A DNA stretch of 33,408 nt from positions 1 through 33,408 of the forward strand of contig JBCDDH010000035.1 in NCBI GenBank assembly GCA_039180415.1, given 5' to 3'. The notes under the pieces were generated by a model. That model saw nothing but the letters and a program-made list of their open reading frames with translations, was not told the DNA's origin and made no database searches. The translations under genes and the position numbers were made by a program. This DNA comes from CAZIXN01 sp039180415. Its GTDB lineage: Bacteria > Planctomycetota > Phycisphaerae > Phycisphaerales > Phycisphaeraceae. Positions 23,967-32,301 of the stretch are shown piece by piece (position 1 is the first letter of the stretch; each line of letters begins with the position of its first letter).

Positions 23967-25211
23967 TCACCGCTTGGCCAAGACATCGGCCTCGTAGCGT
24001 TTGACTTCGTTCAGCCAGCTCAGGCCTTCCGGGACCTCCGAGCGTCGGCAGGCTTCGTTCCAGATTTCGCCTAGCGGCAGGTCGCGGCTGTGCTCCTGCA
24101 GCGCGAGCCGGGTCGTGAAATCGCCTTGGTTTTCTGCGTCGCGGAGCCGACCCGCGGGTTCGAGCAGCGCCGCGAGCAGCGCTTTCTGCGTGGCCTGAAC
24201 GCCGATGGTCCACGCGGCCAGGCGGTTGATGCTGGCGTCGAAGAAGTCGAGCCCGATATGGGTTCGGCCGAGGAAGTCGCCGCGGACCAGCTCACGCAGG
24301 ATGGCTGAGGTCGCGTCGTTGCGGATCACCACGTGGTCCGAGTCCCAACGCACGCCTCGCGAGACGTGCAGCAGCAGGCGATCGGCGAACATCAGCACGG
24401 CCGAGACCTTCTCGCTGATGCATTCGGTGGGGTGGAAGTGGCCCGAGTCGAGCGTGGGTAGGACGTGGTTTTTCAGGGCGTAACCCAGGTAGAACTCGTG
24501 GCTCCCGACGACGTAGCTCTCCGAGCCGATGCCGAACAGCTTGGACTCGACGGCGTCGAGGTGGTGGCCGGGATCGAGTTTTTCTTCGAACACGCGGTCG
24601 AGCGAATCGGACAAGCGCTGCCGCGGGGCGAGGCGATCTGCCGGGGAATCCTTGTAACCGTCGGGGATCCAGACGTTGGTGACGGTGGGCGTGCCGAGGG
24701 CTTCGCCCATCGCCGCGCCGATTTTGCGGGAAGCCCGGCAGTGACGGACCCAGAAATCGCGGACGCTCGCGTCGGGGTGCGAGAGCGTGAAGCCGTCGTC
24801 GGCCTTGGGGTGGGCGAAGCAGGTGGGGTTGAAATCCAGGCCGTGGAGGTTGTTCGCTCGGGCCCAGTCGATCCAAGGCCGGAAGTGTTGGGGTTCGATC
24901 GCGTCGCGCTCGACCTTTTCGTCGGTGTCGAGGTAGATCGCGTGCAGGTTGAAGCGGTGCTTCCCGGGGAGGAGCTTGAGGACTTGCTCGGCGTCGGCGC
25001 GGAGCTGGTCGGGCGTGGTCGCGGCGCCGGGGTAGTTGCCCGTTACGGCGAGGCCCGACCCCAACTCGCCGCCGGTGTTTTCGAACCCGGCGACGTCGTC
25101 GCCCTGCCAGCAGTGGAGGCTGACCGGCGTGGCGAGCAGCGTCGCGATGGCGGCGTCGGTGTCGACGCCCAGGTCGGCGTACTGCTGTTTGGCGGAGTCG
25201 TAGTGGGGCAT
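23967..25211 (-). CDS. rhaA: L-rhamnose isomerase
   Basis: A 414-residue enzyme converting L-rhamnose to L-rhamnulose in the cytoplasm, close to the usual RhaA length of about 419. The ATG at 25211 gives MPHYDSAKQQYADLGVD, a standard start. Family blocks are SLHCWQGDDVAGFE (31-44), HAIYLD, GLDFNPTCFAHP and VTNVWIPDGYKD. Metal-site blocks are DSGHFHPTE (H258) and RWDSDHVV (D290, D292), which fit the Mn-binding His and D-x-D of the family. It is the last gene of the leftward rhamnose operon, 47 bases after rhaB, with no obvious ribosome binding site of its own. It converges on the secreted EEP gene with a 15-base gap. Confidence 0.93.
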   Translation of the reverse strand: MPHYDSAKQQYADLGVDTDAAIATLLATPVSLHCWQGDDVAGFENTGGELGSGLAVTGNYPGAATTPDQLRADAEQVLKLLPGKHRFNLHAIYLDTDEKVERDAIEPQHFRPWIDWARANNLHGLDFNPTCFAHPKADDGFTLSHPDASVRDFWVRHCRASRKIGAAMGEALGTPTVTNVWIPDGYKDSPADRLAPRQRLSDSLDRVFEEKLDPGHHLDAVESKLFGIGSESYVVGSHEFYLGYALKNHVLPTLDSGHFHPTECISEKVSAVLMFADRLLLHVSRGVRWDSDHVVIRNDATSAILRELVRGDFLGRTHIGLDFFDASINRLAAWTIGVQATQKALLAALLEPAGRLRDAENQGDFTTRLALQEHSRDLPLGEIWNEACRRSEVPEGLSWLNEVKRYEADVLAKR

Positions 25212-25258
25212 GGTGGAAGTCTGGAGTGGCGAGTCGGAAGTGAGAGGGGGAGCGGTCG

Positions 25259-26770
25259 TTAAAGGTCCGGCGCGAGCGCGGCGTAGCGTTTGGCGGCGTC
25301 GTCCCACGTGGCTTTGGCGGCGGCGTCGGGCTCGAGGCCCGGCTCGACGACGTGGGGGCCGAGCAATTGGGTGGTGGTAGCGTCGGCGGCGATCGTGCCG
25401 CAAGCGCGGGCCTGGACCAAGAGGTTGCCCGCGGCGCTGGCCTCGTACGGGCCGACGACGACGCGTTTGCGGGTGGCGTCGGCGGTGAGACGGTTGAGTA
25501 ACTGGTTCTGGCCGCCGCCGCCGACAATGTGCAGGGTGCGTACGGTCGTGTCGGTGAGCGCTTCGAGCTTGCCGAGGACCGACCGATACTCCAGAGCGAG
25601 GCTGTCCAGGCAGGCGCGGACGATCTGGCCGGGCGTTTGCGGCTCGGGTTCTGCGCAGGCGGCACAGAGCGCTCGGATGCGATCGACCATCTTGCCCGGG
25701 GCGGCGAGGCTGGGGTGGTTCGCGGGGAACACGCTGCGGAGCGGCTCGGACTCGGCGGCGGCCTGGGTGAGCGCGGCGTAGCTGGCTTGGTCGTCGGGCA
25801 GGCCGTCGCCGCGGAGCTGGGCGCGGGACTGTTGGACGAGCCAGAGGCCGGCGATGTTCTTGAGGAAGCGGACCCGGCCGTCGGTGCCCAGTTCGTTGGT
25901 GAAGCTGGCGGCGTTCGTGTCGTCGTTGATCAGTGCGTCGTCGAGCTCGACGCCTAGGAGCGACCAGGTGCCGGACGACAGGTACGCCGAGTTTTGCCGT
26001 TGCTCGTAAGGCACGGCCGCGACGGCGCTGGCGGTGTCGTGCGACGCGGGAGCGACGACTTTCAGCGTGGCGGGCAAACCGGTGGCATCGGTGAGCGACC
26101 CGCGGAGCGTGCCGACTTGTGTCCCGGGGTCGATGGGTTCGGCGAGGATCGCTTCGGGAAGGCCGAGTTTGCGCAACAGGCCCGCGTTCCAGCTGCCGGT
26201 GCGGGCGTCGAGGGCCTGGCTGGTCGACGCGATGGTGCGCTCGATCTTCATCACGCCGCTGAGCAGCCAATGGATGAGGTCGGGCATGAACAGGAGCGTG
26301 TGGGTCGCGTGCACGGCCTCGGGCATGGCCCGCAGGCTTTCTTCGAGCTGATACAGCGAGTTGAACGGCATCGTTTGGATGCCGGTCGCGGCGTAGACCT
26401 CGGGCTCGGACAGCCGTTCGTGTACGCGCGCCATCGCGTCGTTGAACACCGCGTCGCGGTAGCAGCGGGGCAGCCCGAGCATCGCGCCGCTTCGTCCCAT
26501 CAACGCGAAATCCACGCCCCACGTGTCGGCCCCCACGCTGACGGGCTCCCAGTCTTTCGTGTCGCAGAGCGTGGCCGCGGCTCGGAGGCCGGCGCAGATC
26601 TCCCGCCACAAGCCGGTCACGTCCCAGCACAGTCCGGTCGGCGTGTCGACGGGCACGTGCGGGAAGCGGTGCGCTTCTTCGAGCGTGAGGCCGGCGTCGG
26701 TGAACACGCCGACCATCACGCGGCCGGACTCGGCGCCGAGGTCGATGGCGAGGTGGGCGAGATGACTCAT
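25259..26770 (-). CDS. rhaB: Rhamnulokinase
   Basis: A 503-residue FGGY-family kinase phosphorylating L-rhamnulose to rhamnulose-1-phosphate. The N-terminal ATP-site strand is LAIDLGAESGR (7-17). The conserved blocks VGADTWGVDFALM, HDTASAV with the likely catalytic base D245, SSGTWSLLG (265-273) and HIVGGGGQNQLLN (414-426) are all present, as is a C-terminal GNLLVQARA. The substrate choice follows from GADTWGVDFAL and from its neighbours rhaA and the aldolase gene. It is the middle gene of the operon: 54 bases after the aldolase gene and 47 bases before rhaA. Only a weak GTGAG precedes the start. Confidence 0.93.
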   Translation of the reverse strand: MSHLAHLAIDLGAESGRVMVGVFTDAGLTLEEAHRFPHVPVDTPTGLCWDVTGLWREICAGLRAAATLCDTKDWEPVSVGADTWGVDFALMGRSGAMLGLPRCYRDAVFNDAMARVHERLSEPEVYAATGIQTMPFNSLYQLEESLRAMPEAVHATHTLLFMPDLIHWLLSGVMKIERTIASTSQALDARTGSWNAGLLRKLGLPEAILAEPIDPGTQVGTLRGSLTDATGLPATLKVVAPASHDTASAVAAVPYEQRQNSAYLSSGTWSLLGVELDDALINDDTNAASFTNELGTDGRVRFLKNIAGLWLVQQSRAQLRGDGLPDDQASYAALTQAAAESEPLRSVFPANHPSLAAPGKMVDRIRALCAACAEPEPQTPGQIVRACLDSLALEYRSVLGKLEALTDTTVRTLHIVGGGGQNQLLNRLTADATRKRVVVGPYEASAAGNLLVQARACGTIAADATTTQLLGPHVVEPGLEPDAAAKATWDDAAKRYAALAPDL

Positions 26771-26824
26771 GCGGAAGCGCTCACGGGCGAGGCGAAACGG
26801 AAGACATGGCGTGGCACGAGGAAC

Positions 26825-29008
26825 TTACCTCAGGAACGCTTCGTGCAGCCCGCCGTCGACGCTGAACACTTGGCCGGTGGTCTTGCTCGAAGCGTCAGAG
26901 ACCAGGAAGTACGCGGTCTCGGCTTGATCTTCCGGGGTGATCGGGTTCTTGGTGAGCGTGCGTTGGGCGTAGAACTCGGCCAGGGCGTTGCGGAGTTGGT
27001 CGTCGCTCCAGCTTTCTTCGAATTCGATTTCGTACTTGCGCAGCGAGGAAATCACGCGGTCGCGGGGGAACATGGTCGAGCCCTTCACGACGGTCGCGGG
27101 GGCCAACCCGTTGACCCGGACGAGCGGCGACATCTCCACGGCGAGCTCGCGGACGAGGTGGTTGGCGGCGGCCTTGGACGTGTCGTAAGCGAGCGTGCCC
27201 TTCTTGGCGACCACGCCGTTGACGGAAGTGGTCAGCACGACCGAGCCGGTCAGGTTCTGCTCGGCGAACAGCGCCTTGGTTTCGTCGATCATCTGGTACA
27301 TGCCCATCACGTTGACGTCGAAGCTCATGCGCCATTGCTGCACGGTGTTCTTGCCGTCGGGGCCGGGGGTGGCGAAAACGCCGGCGGTGATGACGATGTG
27401 GTCGAGGCCGCCGTACGCGAGGGCGGTTTGTTGGATCAGGTCGTCGATCGAGTCGCGATCGGTGACGTTGACGGCCACGGCGATCGCGGGGCCGCAGGAC
27501 GAGACGCCGGTGCCCGCGACGCCGATGCCTTGGCCGTAGATCTCGGTGAGCTCGTCGGCCGTAGCTTGGGCGGCGTCGGCGTTGAGATCGGCGCACACGA
27601 CGTGGGCACCCTCCTTTGCGAGGCGGTGCGCGACGGCCTTGCCGATGCCGCTGCCGGCGCCGATCACGGCGACGACTTTGCGAGCCAGCTCTTTTTCGGC
27701 GGGCATGCGCTGGAGCTTGGCCTCTTCGAGCAGCCAGTACTCGATGTCGAAGGCCTCCTGTTGCGGGAGCGCGATGTATTCGTCGATCGCTTCGGCACCA
27801 CGCATCACCTCGATGGCGCAGTTGTAGAACTCCGCCGTGACGCGCGACTCGCTCTTGTTCTTGCCCCACGCGATCATGCCGACCCCGGGGATGAGGATGA
27901 CGGTCGGGTTCGGGTCGCGCATGGCGGGCGAGTTGGCGTGCTTGCAGGCTTCGTAATAAGCGGCGTAGTCCTTGCGGTATTGTTCCAGGCCGGCGGCGAG
28001 CTTGGTTTTTAAGGCCGCAAGGTCTTCGTTCGCGGGGTTCCAATCCACGTATAGCGGCTTGATCTTCGTGCGGAGGAAGTGGTCCGGGCAGGACGTGCCG
28101 AGCTCCGCGAGGCGCGGGGCGTCTTGGCTGCCGACGAACCGGAGCACGGCGTCGCGGTCGTCGAACGTGCCGATGAAACGCTTCTGTTGCGAGACTTGAC
28201 CACGGAGCCACGGCATGATTGCCGCGGCGGTTTGTTTTCGCTGTTCCTCAAAGAGCGGCGTAACCTTTTCGCCGCCAAACGTCCGATCGCCCTGGTCTTT
28301 CGATTCGATGAACCGGGCCGCTTCTTCGATCAGTTCGAGCGTGAGTTCGTAGCACGCGCGGTCGTCGTCGGCCCAGTTGATGATGCCGTGTTGCCCCATG
28401 AGGATGCCGACCGCCTGGGGTTGTTTTTGCGACAGGTCGCGCATCACGAGCCCGAGGTCGAAGCCCGGCCGTTGCCACGGCGTCCACGCGACGCGGTCGC
28501 CCCAGACTTCTTGGGTGAGCGCTTCCTGGTTCTTGGACGCGGCGATGGAGATCACCGCGTTGGGGTGCATGTGGTCCACGTGCCGCGCGGGCAGGTAGCC
28601 GTGCAGCGGCGTGTCGATCGACGACGCTCGGGGGTTGAGGTTGAAGGTGCAGTGCCGGTACTTGTCGACCATGCCGTCTTCGACGGGCGTCTTGGGGCCG
28701 GCGTTGCCGTAGCCGTACTCCAGGTGCAGCAGCTTCTCCATATAGAGCGACGCGAAGTTCTCGGCCTTGCTCGTCCGTAGGTCGCCGCCCGAGCCCTTGA
28801 CCCAGAGCACGTCGACCTTCTCGCCGGTGAGCGGGTCGGTCTCTTGGGCTTTGGCCGAGGTGTTGCCGCCGCCGGTGTTGGTGATGCGCTGGTCGGAGCC
28901 GAGGAGGTTGGAGCGGTACACGAGGCGTTGTACGGGGGACATCCCCTCGACGTCGGCGTCGTTCCAGAGGTGGTGAACGTGCTTGAAATCGGCGGTGGAT
29001 TGGGGCAT
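26825..29008 (-). CDS. rhaD: Bifunctional rhamnulose-1-phosphate aldolase / short-chain dehydrogenase
   Basis: A 727-residue cytoplasmic fusion. Residues about 1-425 are a class II (zinc) aldolase domain: NTGGGNTSAK (44-53), HVDHMHPN with zinc ligands H146 and H148, and GQHGIINW (H207). It would split rhamnulose-1-phosphate into DHAP and L-lactaldehyde. Residues about 442-727 are an SDR: VIGAGSGIGKAVAHRLAKEG cofactor loop, DHIVITAGVFATPG, catalytic S595 in TTSVNG, and YDTSK (Y608, K612). In RhaEW-type fusions this part oxidises L-lactaldehyde to L-lactate. The symbol rhaEW is also used for this architecture. It is the first gene of the leftward operon. The 158-bp divergent region to the DeoR gene holds the operator candidate. 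No clear ribosome binding site precedes the ATG. Confidence 0.92.
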   Translation of the reverse strand: MPQSTADFKHVHHLWNDADVEGMSPVQRLVYRSNLLGSDQRITNTGGGNTSAKAQETDPLTGEKVDVLWVKGSGGDLRTSKAENFASLYMEKLLHLEYGYGNAGPKTPVEDGMVDKYRHCTFNLNPRASSIDTPLHGYLPARHVDHMHPNAVISIAASKNQEALTQEVWGDRVAWTPWQRPGFDLGLVMRDLSQKQPQAVGILMGQHGIINWADDDRACYELTLELIEEAARFIESKDQGDRTFGGEKVTPLFEEQRKQTAAAIMPWLRGQVSQQKRFIGTFDDRDAVLRFVGSQDAPRLAELGTSCPDHFLRTKIKPLYVDWNPANEDLAALKTKLAAGLEQYRKDYAAYYEACKHANSPAMRDPNPTVILIPGVGMIAWGKNKSESRVTAEFYNCAIEVMRGAEAIDEYIALPQQEAFDIEYWLLEEAKLQRMPAEKELARKVVAVIGAGSGIGKAVAHRLAKEGAHVVCADLNADAAQATADELTEIYGQGIGVAGTGVSSCGPAIAVAVNVTDRDSIDDLIQQTALAYGGLDHIVITAGVFATPGPDGKNTVQQWRMSFDVNVMGMYQMIDETKALFAEQNLTGSVVLTTSVNGVVAKKGTLAYDTSKAAANHLVRELAVEMSPLVRVNGLAPATVVKGSTMFPRDRVISSLRKYEIEFEESWSDDQLRNALAEFYAQRTLTKNPITPEDQAETAYFLVSDASSKTTGQVFSVDGGLHEAFLR

Positions 29009-29114
29009 GGCGTGCGCTCGGATCGGGATTCACAGAAGAGTGGGAAGGCGGAGAGCGGTCGTGAAGATAGCCGGAAATGTGGGATTTGTGGGAAATTTTT
29101 GACATATTTTTCGC

Positions 29115-29139
29115 ATTCGGGCAGATTTTATGCCCGAAT
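29115..29139. promoter_or_regulatory. Operator candidate of the rhamnose locus
   Basis: A perfect inverted repeat, ATTCGGGCA and TGCCCGAAT, has 9-bp arms around a 7-base AT-rich spacer. It lies in the divergent region between the aldolase gene (start 29008) and the DeoR-family gene. A TTGACA at 29099-29104 points toward the regulator gene, so the operator would overlap its core promoter. Binding by the adjacent DeoR protein is inferred from position and symmetry. Confidence 0.55.
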
Positions 29140-29166
29140 CCGTGACTTTTGGTATCTTTCGACTTC

Positions 29167-29967
29167 GTGCTCGCCTCCCAACGCCATCGCGAAATCTTGG
29201 AACAGGTCAGCGTCGCCGGCGCGGCGCGGGTGGTCGAATTGGCCCGGCGGCTCGATGTCGCGGAAGAGACGATCCGGCGAGATTTAAAAACGCTGGCCGA
29301 CCGAGGCGTGCTGGTGCGGACTCACGGCGGGGCGATGCCGGCTTCCGCCGGCGCAGACGGTGCGGCGCACGGCCGAAGTTTCGCGCAGCGTCAAGCCGAA
29401 CGCTCCGACGCCAAGCGGGCGATCGTGCGGCGAGCGCTGGGCTTCATTGAGCCGGGCATGGTGGTCGCGCTAGACGCGAGTTCGACTGCCGCCGAGCTCG
29501 CGCGGCTCCTGCCCGACGCCCCTCTGACCGTGGTGACCAATGGTTTGGCGGTGTGCAACCTGCTCGGTGTCCGCAAGCAGGTCGAGGTGATTTGCACCGG
29601 TGGCGTGCTCGACGCGGACGCCCAGGCCTTTACCGGTTTGCCCGCCGAAGACGCGGTGGGGCGGTTCAACGTCGCGGTGTGCTTTTGCTCGTGCATGGGT
29701 TTAGACCCCAAGCGTGGGATGAGCGAAGTCGACGTGTCGCAAGCGTCCATCAAGCTCCGCATGATCGAATCGGCCGCGAAGACCGTGCTGCTGGCCGACG
29801 CGTCTAAGTTCGGCGTCAGCTCGCACGTGTTCACCGCTCCGGCCACCGCCGTCGATACGCTGATCACTGACGCGTCCGACCGCCCCGAGGCCCGTGCGAC
29901 GATCGAGGCCCTGACCCGTGATGGGCTGGACGTCGTCGAAGTTGCCGGCTCGTCCCACCCGGCGTAG
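29167..29967 (+). CDS. DeoR-family transcriptional regulator of the rhamnose locus
   Basis: A 266-residue regulator. I use GTG 29167, which gives the family-typical opening MLASQRHREILEQV; TTG 29149 would add six residues. The DNA-binding part (about 1-55) has RVVELARRLDVAEETIRRDL and LADRGVLVRTHGGAM, the classic DeoR winged-helix signature. The C-terminal DeoRC sensor domain follows (about 70-255): KRAIVRRALGFIEPGMVVAL, DASSTAAELARLL, TVVTNGLAVCNLL and LLADASKFG. Members usually sense a phosphorylated sugar and repress the adjacent operon; the effector here is probably rhamnulose-1-phosphate or a related metabolite, by inference. No Shine-Dalgarno is visible. It is divergent from the rhamnose operon and 112 bases before the racemase gene. 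Confidence 0.85.
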   Translation: MLASQRHREILEQVSVAGAARVVELARRLDVAEETIRRDLKTLADRGVLVRTHGGAMPASAGADGAAHGRSFAQRQAERSDAKRAIVRRALGFIEPGMVVALDASSTAAELARLLPDAPLTVVTNGLAVCNLLGVRKQVEVICTGGVLDADAQAFTGLPAEDAVGRFNVAVCFCSCMGLDPKRGMSEVDVSQASIKLRMIESAAKTVLLADASKFGVSSHVFTAPATAVDTLITDASDRPEARATIEALTRDGLDVVEVAGSSHPA

Positions 29968-30079
29968 ACGCACGAAAGTGCAGGAACCTGAGAATATCCT
30001 GTGCATCTATTTTCCCGCCGGCGTCTTCGTCTTCTTTGCATCCCGTCATTGACCGCTATCCCGTTCGTGAGGCTCCGTC

Positions 30080-31405
30080 ATGTCTGAAACCATCGATTCC
30101 CGGAAGGTCCGGTTGCTCTACGGCAAGGGCTCGATCACGTTGAGCCTGCCGGATCACGCGGTACGGCTAGATACACCCCACATCCCTGCGCTGCCCGACC
30201 CGCAAGGCGCGACGCTCGAGGCGTTACGGAACCCCGTCGGCTCGCCGCCGCTCCGCGAGATCGCGGCGTCTAAGCATCCCGAAAAGGTCGTGGTCACGAT
30301 CTCCGACATCACCCGGCCCGTGCCCAACGAGGTGCTGGTGACGGCGATCCTCGAAGAGTTGCACGCGGCCGGCGTAACCGACTCCCAGGTCACTGTGCTC
30401 GTCGCCACCGGTATGCACCGCCCGAGCACGCCGGAAGAACGGGAGATCATGCTCGGGGCCGCGTTGCTGGAGCGTGTCAGGGTCGTGGACCACGAAGCCG
30501 ACGACGCGTCGTCCGTGGTACGGGTCAGCGACGACCCGCCGGTTGGGGTGAACCGCTTGTTCGTCGAGGCCGACTTGAAAATCGTGACCGGCTTGATCGA
30601 GCCCCACTTCATGGCGGGTTTCTCGGGCGGACGCAAGGGCATCTGCCCCGGGCTGGTGGACCTCGACACCGTGCAGCGCTTCCACGGCTTCGGCGTCATG
30701 GCCGATCCGAACAGCGTCGAAGGCCGGCTCGAAGGCAACCCGTGCCACGAAGAAGCGATGCGCGTCGCGCGGCTCGTCGGCTGCGATTTCCTGGTCAACT
30801 GCGCGATTACCCACGACCGCCGCCCGGCCGGTGTCTACGCCGGCGACATGTTCGAAGCGCACCTCGCGGGCTGCGAGCAGGTCGCGGAGTGGAACACGGC
30901 GACGATCGACGAACCGGCGGATTTGGTCGTGACCAATGCGGGCGGCTTCCCGCTGGACACGAGCTTCTATCAGTCGGTCAAGGGCATGGTCACTGCGCTG
31001 CCTGCGATCGCGGAGGGCGGGCAGCTGCTGATCGCGACCGCGATGAGCGAGGTCGGGTCGCCGGAGTTCACCGAGATCTTGCGCCGCTACGACGGCGATT
31101 GGCGTCGGTTTCTCGCAGACATCGAGGCGGCCGAGCAGACCGCGAAAGATCAGTGGGGCTTTCAGATGCACACGCGGGTGCTGCAGCGGGTCGGCATCGA
31201 GGGCGCCCACGTCGTCGGTGACGGGATGCCTGCGGAAGATCAAGCCCGGCTCTGCTTGTCGCCGGTGACCGGCGCGGGCGGCGTTGAGGCGCGGTTGCAG
31301 GCGTTCGTCGACGCCTACGCCGCCGCCAACCCGCACGCCCGCATCGCGGTCATCCCGCAGGGCCCGTACACGATGGTGCGTGCGGGCGTGCCGGTGTTCG
31401 CCTAG
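30080..31405 (+). CDS. larA: LarA-type nickel-dependent lactate/hydroxyacid racemase
   Basis: A 441-residue LarA-family enzyme, which uses the nickel-pincer nucleotide cofactor. The functional residues known from Lactobacillus LarA all have counterparts: D76 and R79 in SDITRPVP, H113 in ATGMHRPST, H176 in GLIEPHFMAGFSGG, the cofactor-linking Lys at K186 (GGRKGICPG) and H202 in RFHGFGV. Next to a rhamnose pathway that yields L-lactate, interconversion of L- and D-lactate is the most likely job. LarA homologues also act on other 2-hydroxyacids. The cofactor genes larB, larC and larE are not in the window. GAGG about 8 bases before the ATG can serve as ribosome binding site. It is on the same strand as the DeoR gene and may be co-transcribed with it. 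Confidence 0.87.
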   Translation: MSETIDSRKVRLLYGKGSITLSLPDHAVRLDTPHIPALPDPQGATLEALRNPVGSPPLREIAASKHPEKVVVTISDITRPVPNEVLVTAILEELHAAGVTDSQVTVLVATGMHRPSTPEEREIMLGAALLERVRVVDHEADDASSVVRVSDDPPVGVNRLFVEADLKIVTGLIEPHFMAGFSGGRKGICPGLVDLDTVQRFHGFGVMADPNSVEGRLEGNPCHEEAMRVARLVGCDFLVNCAITHDRRPAGVYAGDMFEAHLAGCEQVAEWNTATIDEPADLVVTNAGGFPLDTSFYQSVKGMVTALPAIAEGGQLLIATAMSEVGSPEFTEILRRYDGDWRRFLADIEAAEQTAKDQWGFQMHTRVLQRVGIEGAHVVGDGMPAEDQARLCLSPVTGAGGVEARLQAFVDAYAAANPHARIAVIPQGPYTMVRAGVPVFA

Positions 31406-31429
31406 GACATGTCGGCGGGTCCGAACGGT

Positions 31430-31458
31430 TTGGCATCCACTGCTTTCGGGGGTACAGT
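31430..31458 (+). promoter_or_regulatory. Promoter of the tRNA-Pro gene
   Basis: TTGGCA (31430-31435, five of six) and TACAGT (31453-31458, four of six) are separated by exactly 17 bases. The expected start lies about 9 bases before the mature tRNA 5' end. Confidence 0.6.
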
Positions 31459-31473
31459 TAGCGGTTCGAGTCG

Positions 31474-31547
31474 CGGGGCGTAGCGCAGCTTGGTAGCGCG
31501 CTTCACTGGGGGTGAAGAGGTCGCAGGTTCAAATCCTGTCGCCCCGA
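31474..31547 (+). tRNA. tRNA-Pro (anticodon GGG)
   Basis: A 74-base cloverleaf. The acceptor stem CGGGGCG pairs fully with CGCCCCG (31540-31546), and the discriminator base is A. The anticodon stem is CTTCA/TGAAG with loop CTGGGGG, placing the anticodon GGG at 31508-31510. The T-arm has GGTTCAAATCC. CCA is not encoded. It reads CCC and, by wobble, CCU proline codons. It has its own promoter and terminator. tRNA genes are common integration sites, which matters because the region to its right has an accessory character. Confidence 0.95.
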
Positions 31548-31556
31548 TTCGAACTA

Positions 31557-31590
31557 GGCCGCCTCGGTTTCAACGCCGAGCCGGGCTTTT
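31557..31590 (+). terminator. Terminator after tRNA-Pro
   Basis: GGCCGCCTCGG (31557-31567) pairs with CCGAGCCGGGC (31576-31586) with two mismatches and an 8-base loop, followed by TTTT. It starts 10 bases after the tRNA. Confidence 0.5.
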
Positions 31591-31634
31591 CGCGGTTAGC
31601 CCCCGCGGATGCTCGTCGCCTCGCCCGCGTCGAG

Positions 31635-31745
31635 TAAAATGGCGAGCCAGCGGGAAACGATCTCTGGGCGATCCGCCCACCGACCTGTTCTTCAATCCCG
31701 CCGACGACGCCAGGACCGGCCCGCGACCGCGGGCCGTTCTTTTTT
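31635..31745 (+). ncRNA. Candidate small RNA ending at a strong terminator
   Basis: A terminator at 31717-31745 has no evident cognate gene, because the tRNA already has one at 31557-31590. A TAAAAT (31635-31640) could be the -10 of a short transcript of about 100 bases, though no good -35 box is visible. The interval contains the hairpin TGGGCG-ATC-CGCCCA (31665-31679) and then GACCTGTTCTTC (31682-31693). That 12-mer recurs at 32469-32480 beside a related GATC-GCCCA block. No coding frame here has a ribosome binding site. This is a hypothesis from structure only. Confidence 0.3.
31717..31745 (+). terminator. Strong rho-independent terminator
   Basis: A perfect 8-bp stem (CGGCCCGC / GCGGGCCG) around the loop GACC is followed by TTCTTTTTT. 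It lies upstream of the PH-domain gene start at 31777 and therefore ends an upstream transcript. Confidence 0.8.
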
Positions 31746-31776
31746 GATTTTTGGTCGCCGATCGAAAGGCTCATCC

Positions 31777-32301
31777 GTGGGATTGATTTCAAATCTTCTG
31801 GGCAACGCTTCGGCAACTAGCGTCGATGCTGTTCGAGAGCGAGTCGGTGCGATCTTGCTACCGGGCGAGCCGGTTGATCTCGCGTTCAAGGTCTTTCGAG
31901 ACTTGATTGTCTTCACTGATCGACGGCTAATTCTCATCGACGTTCAAGGTGTAAGCGGCAAGAAAGTTAGCTACCACACCATCCCATTCAAAAGCATCGT
32001 GGATTTCTTCGTTGAGACTGCGGGCAGGTTTGATACTGATTCAGAACTCATAATCCGTATCTCTGGTGGGCAAGCGATTCGTAAGGAGTTCAAGAAAGGC
32101 AGCGACATCATCGCTGTGCAGCAAGCGCTCGCGGTGGCGGTAGTAGGGTCGGGGGCGTCCTCTGATCCGCTCTGGCGCGTTGAGGGTGTAGACGGAGACG
32201 GTCGAAGTTCGCTTATCACCGTCACCGCGACGAGCGAAGAGGAAGCCGTCGGCATCGCAAATTCTCGCGGGCTAATGGTGTCGTCCTGTTCTCGCGCTTA
32301 G
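31777..32301 (+). CDS. Bacterial PH-domain protein
   Basis: A 174-residue protein. GTG 31777 with AAAGG 7 bases upstream is chosen over a longer in-frame start at 31639, because the terminator at 31717-31745 would lie inside that version. Residues about 10-125 fit the bacterial pleckstrin-homology domain (bPH): ILLPGEPVDLAFKVFRDLIV, FTDRRLILIDVQG, VSYHTIPFKSIVDFFVETAG and ELIIRISGGQAIRKEFKKGS. The remaining 50 residues (WRVEGVDGDGRSSLITVTAT, then EEAVGIANSRGLMV) form a small beta-alpha unit of unknown role. It lacks signal peptide and membrane helices. The DNA is visibly less GC-rich than its neighbours, which suggests horizontal acquisition. Repeats and orphan terminators flank it on both sides. 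Confidence 0.75.
   Translation: MGLISNLLGNASATSVDAVRERVGAILLPGEPVDLAFKVFRDLIVFTDRRLILIDVQGVSGKKVSYHTIPFKSIVDFFVETAGRFDTDSELIIRISGGQAIRKEFKKGSDIIAVQQALAVAVVGSGASSDPLWRVEGVDGDGRSSLITVTATSEEEAVGIANSRGLMVSSCSRA

Noticed and set aside
25212..26630. N-terminal extension of about 470 codons in frame with rhaA
   Set aside because: It overlaps rhaB on the same strand in a different frame and is Arg/Pro-rich. The RhaA homology starts at ATG 25211.
25994..28012. 672-codon plus-strand frame across rhaB and the aldolase gene
   Set aside because: It is antisense to two strongly supported enzymes and lacks any recognisable domain.
29976..30004. Imperfect dyad GTGCAGGA ... TCCTGTGC between the DeoR and LarA genes as terminator or operator
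   Set aside because: The arms differ by a two-base insertion and no T-run follows. It does not resemble the perfect dyad at 29115-29139.
31639..31776. Longer PH-domain protein starting at ATG 31639
   Set aside because: The extension has no family similarity and contains a strong intrinsic terminator at 31717-31745. GTG 31777 has a good ribosome binding site.
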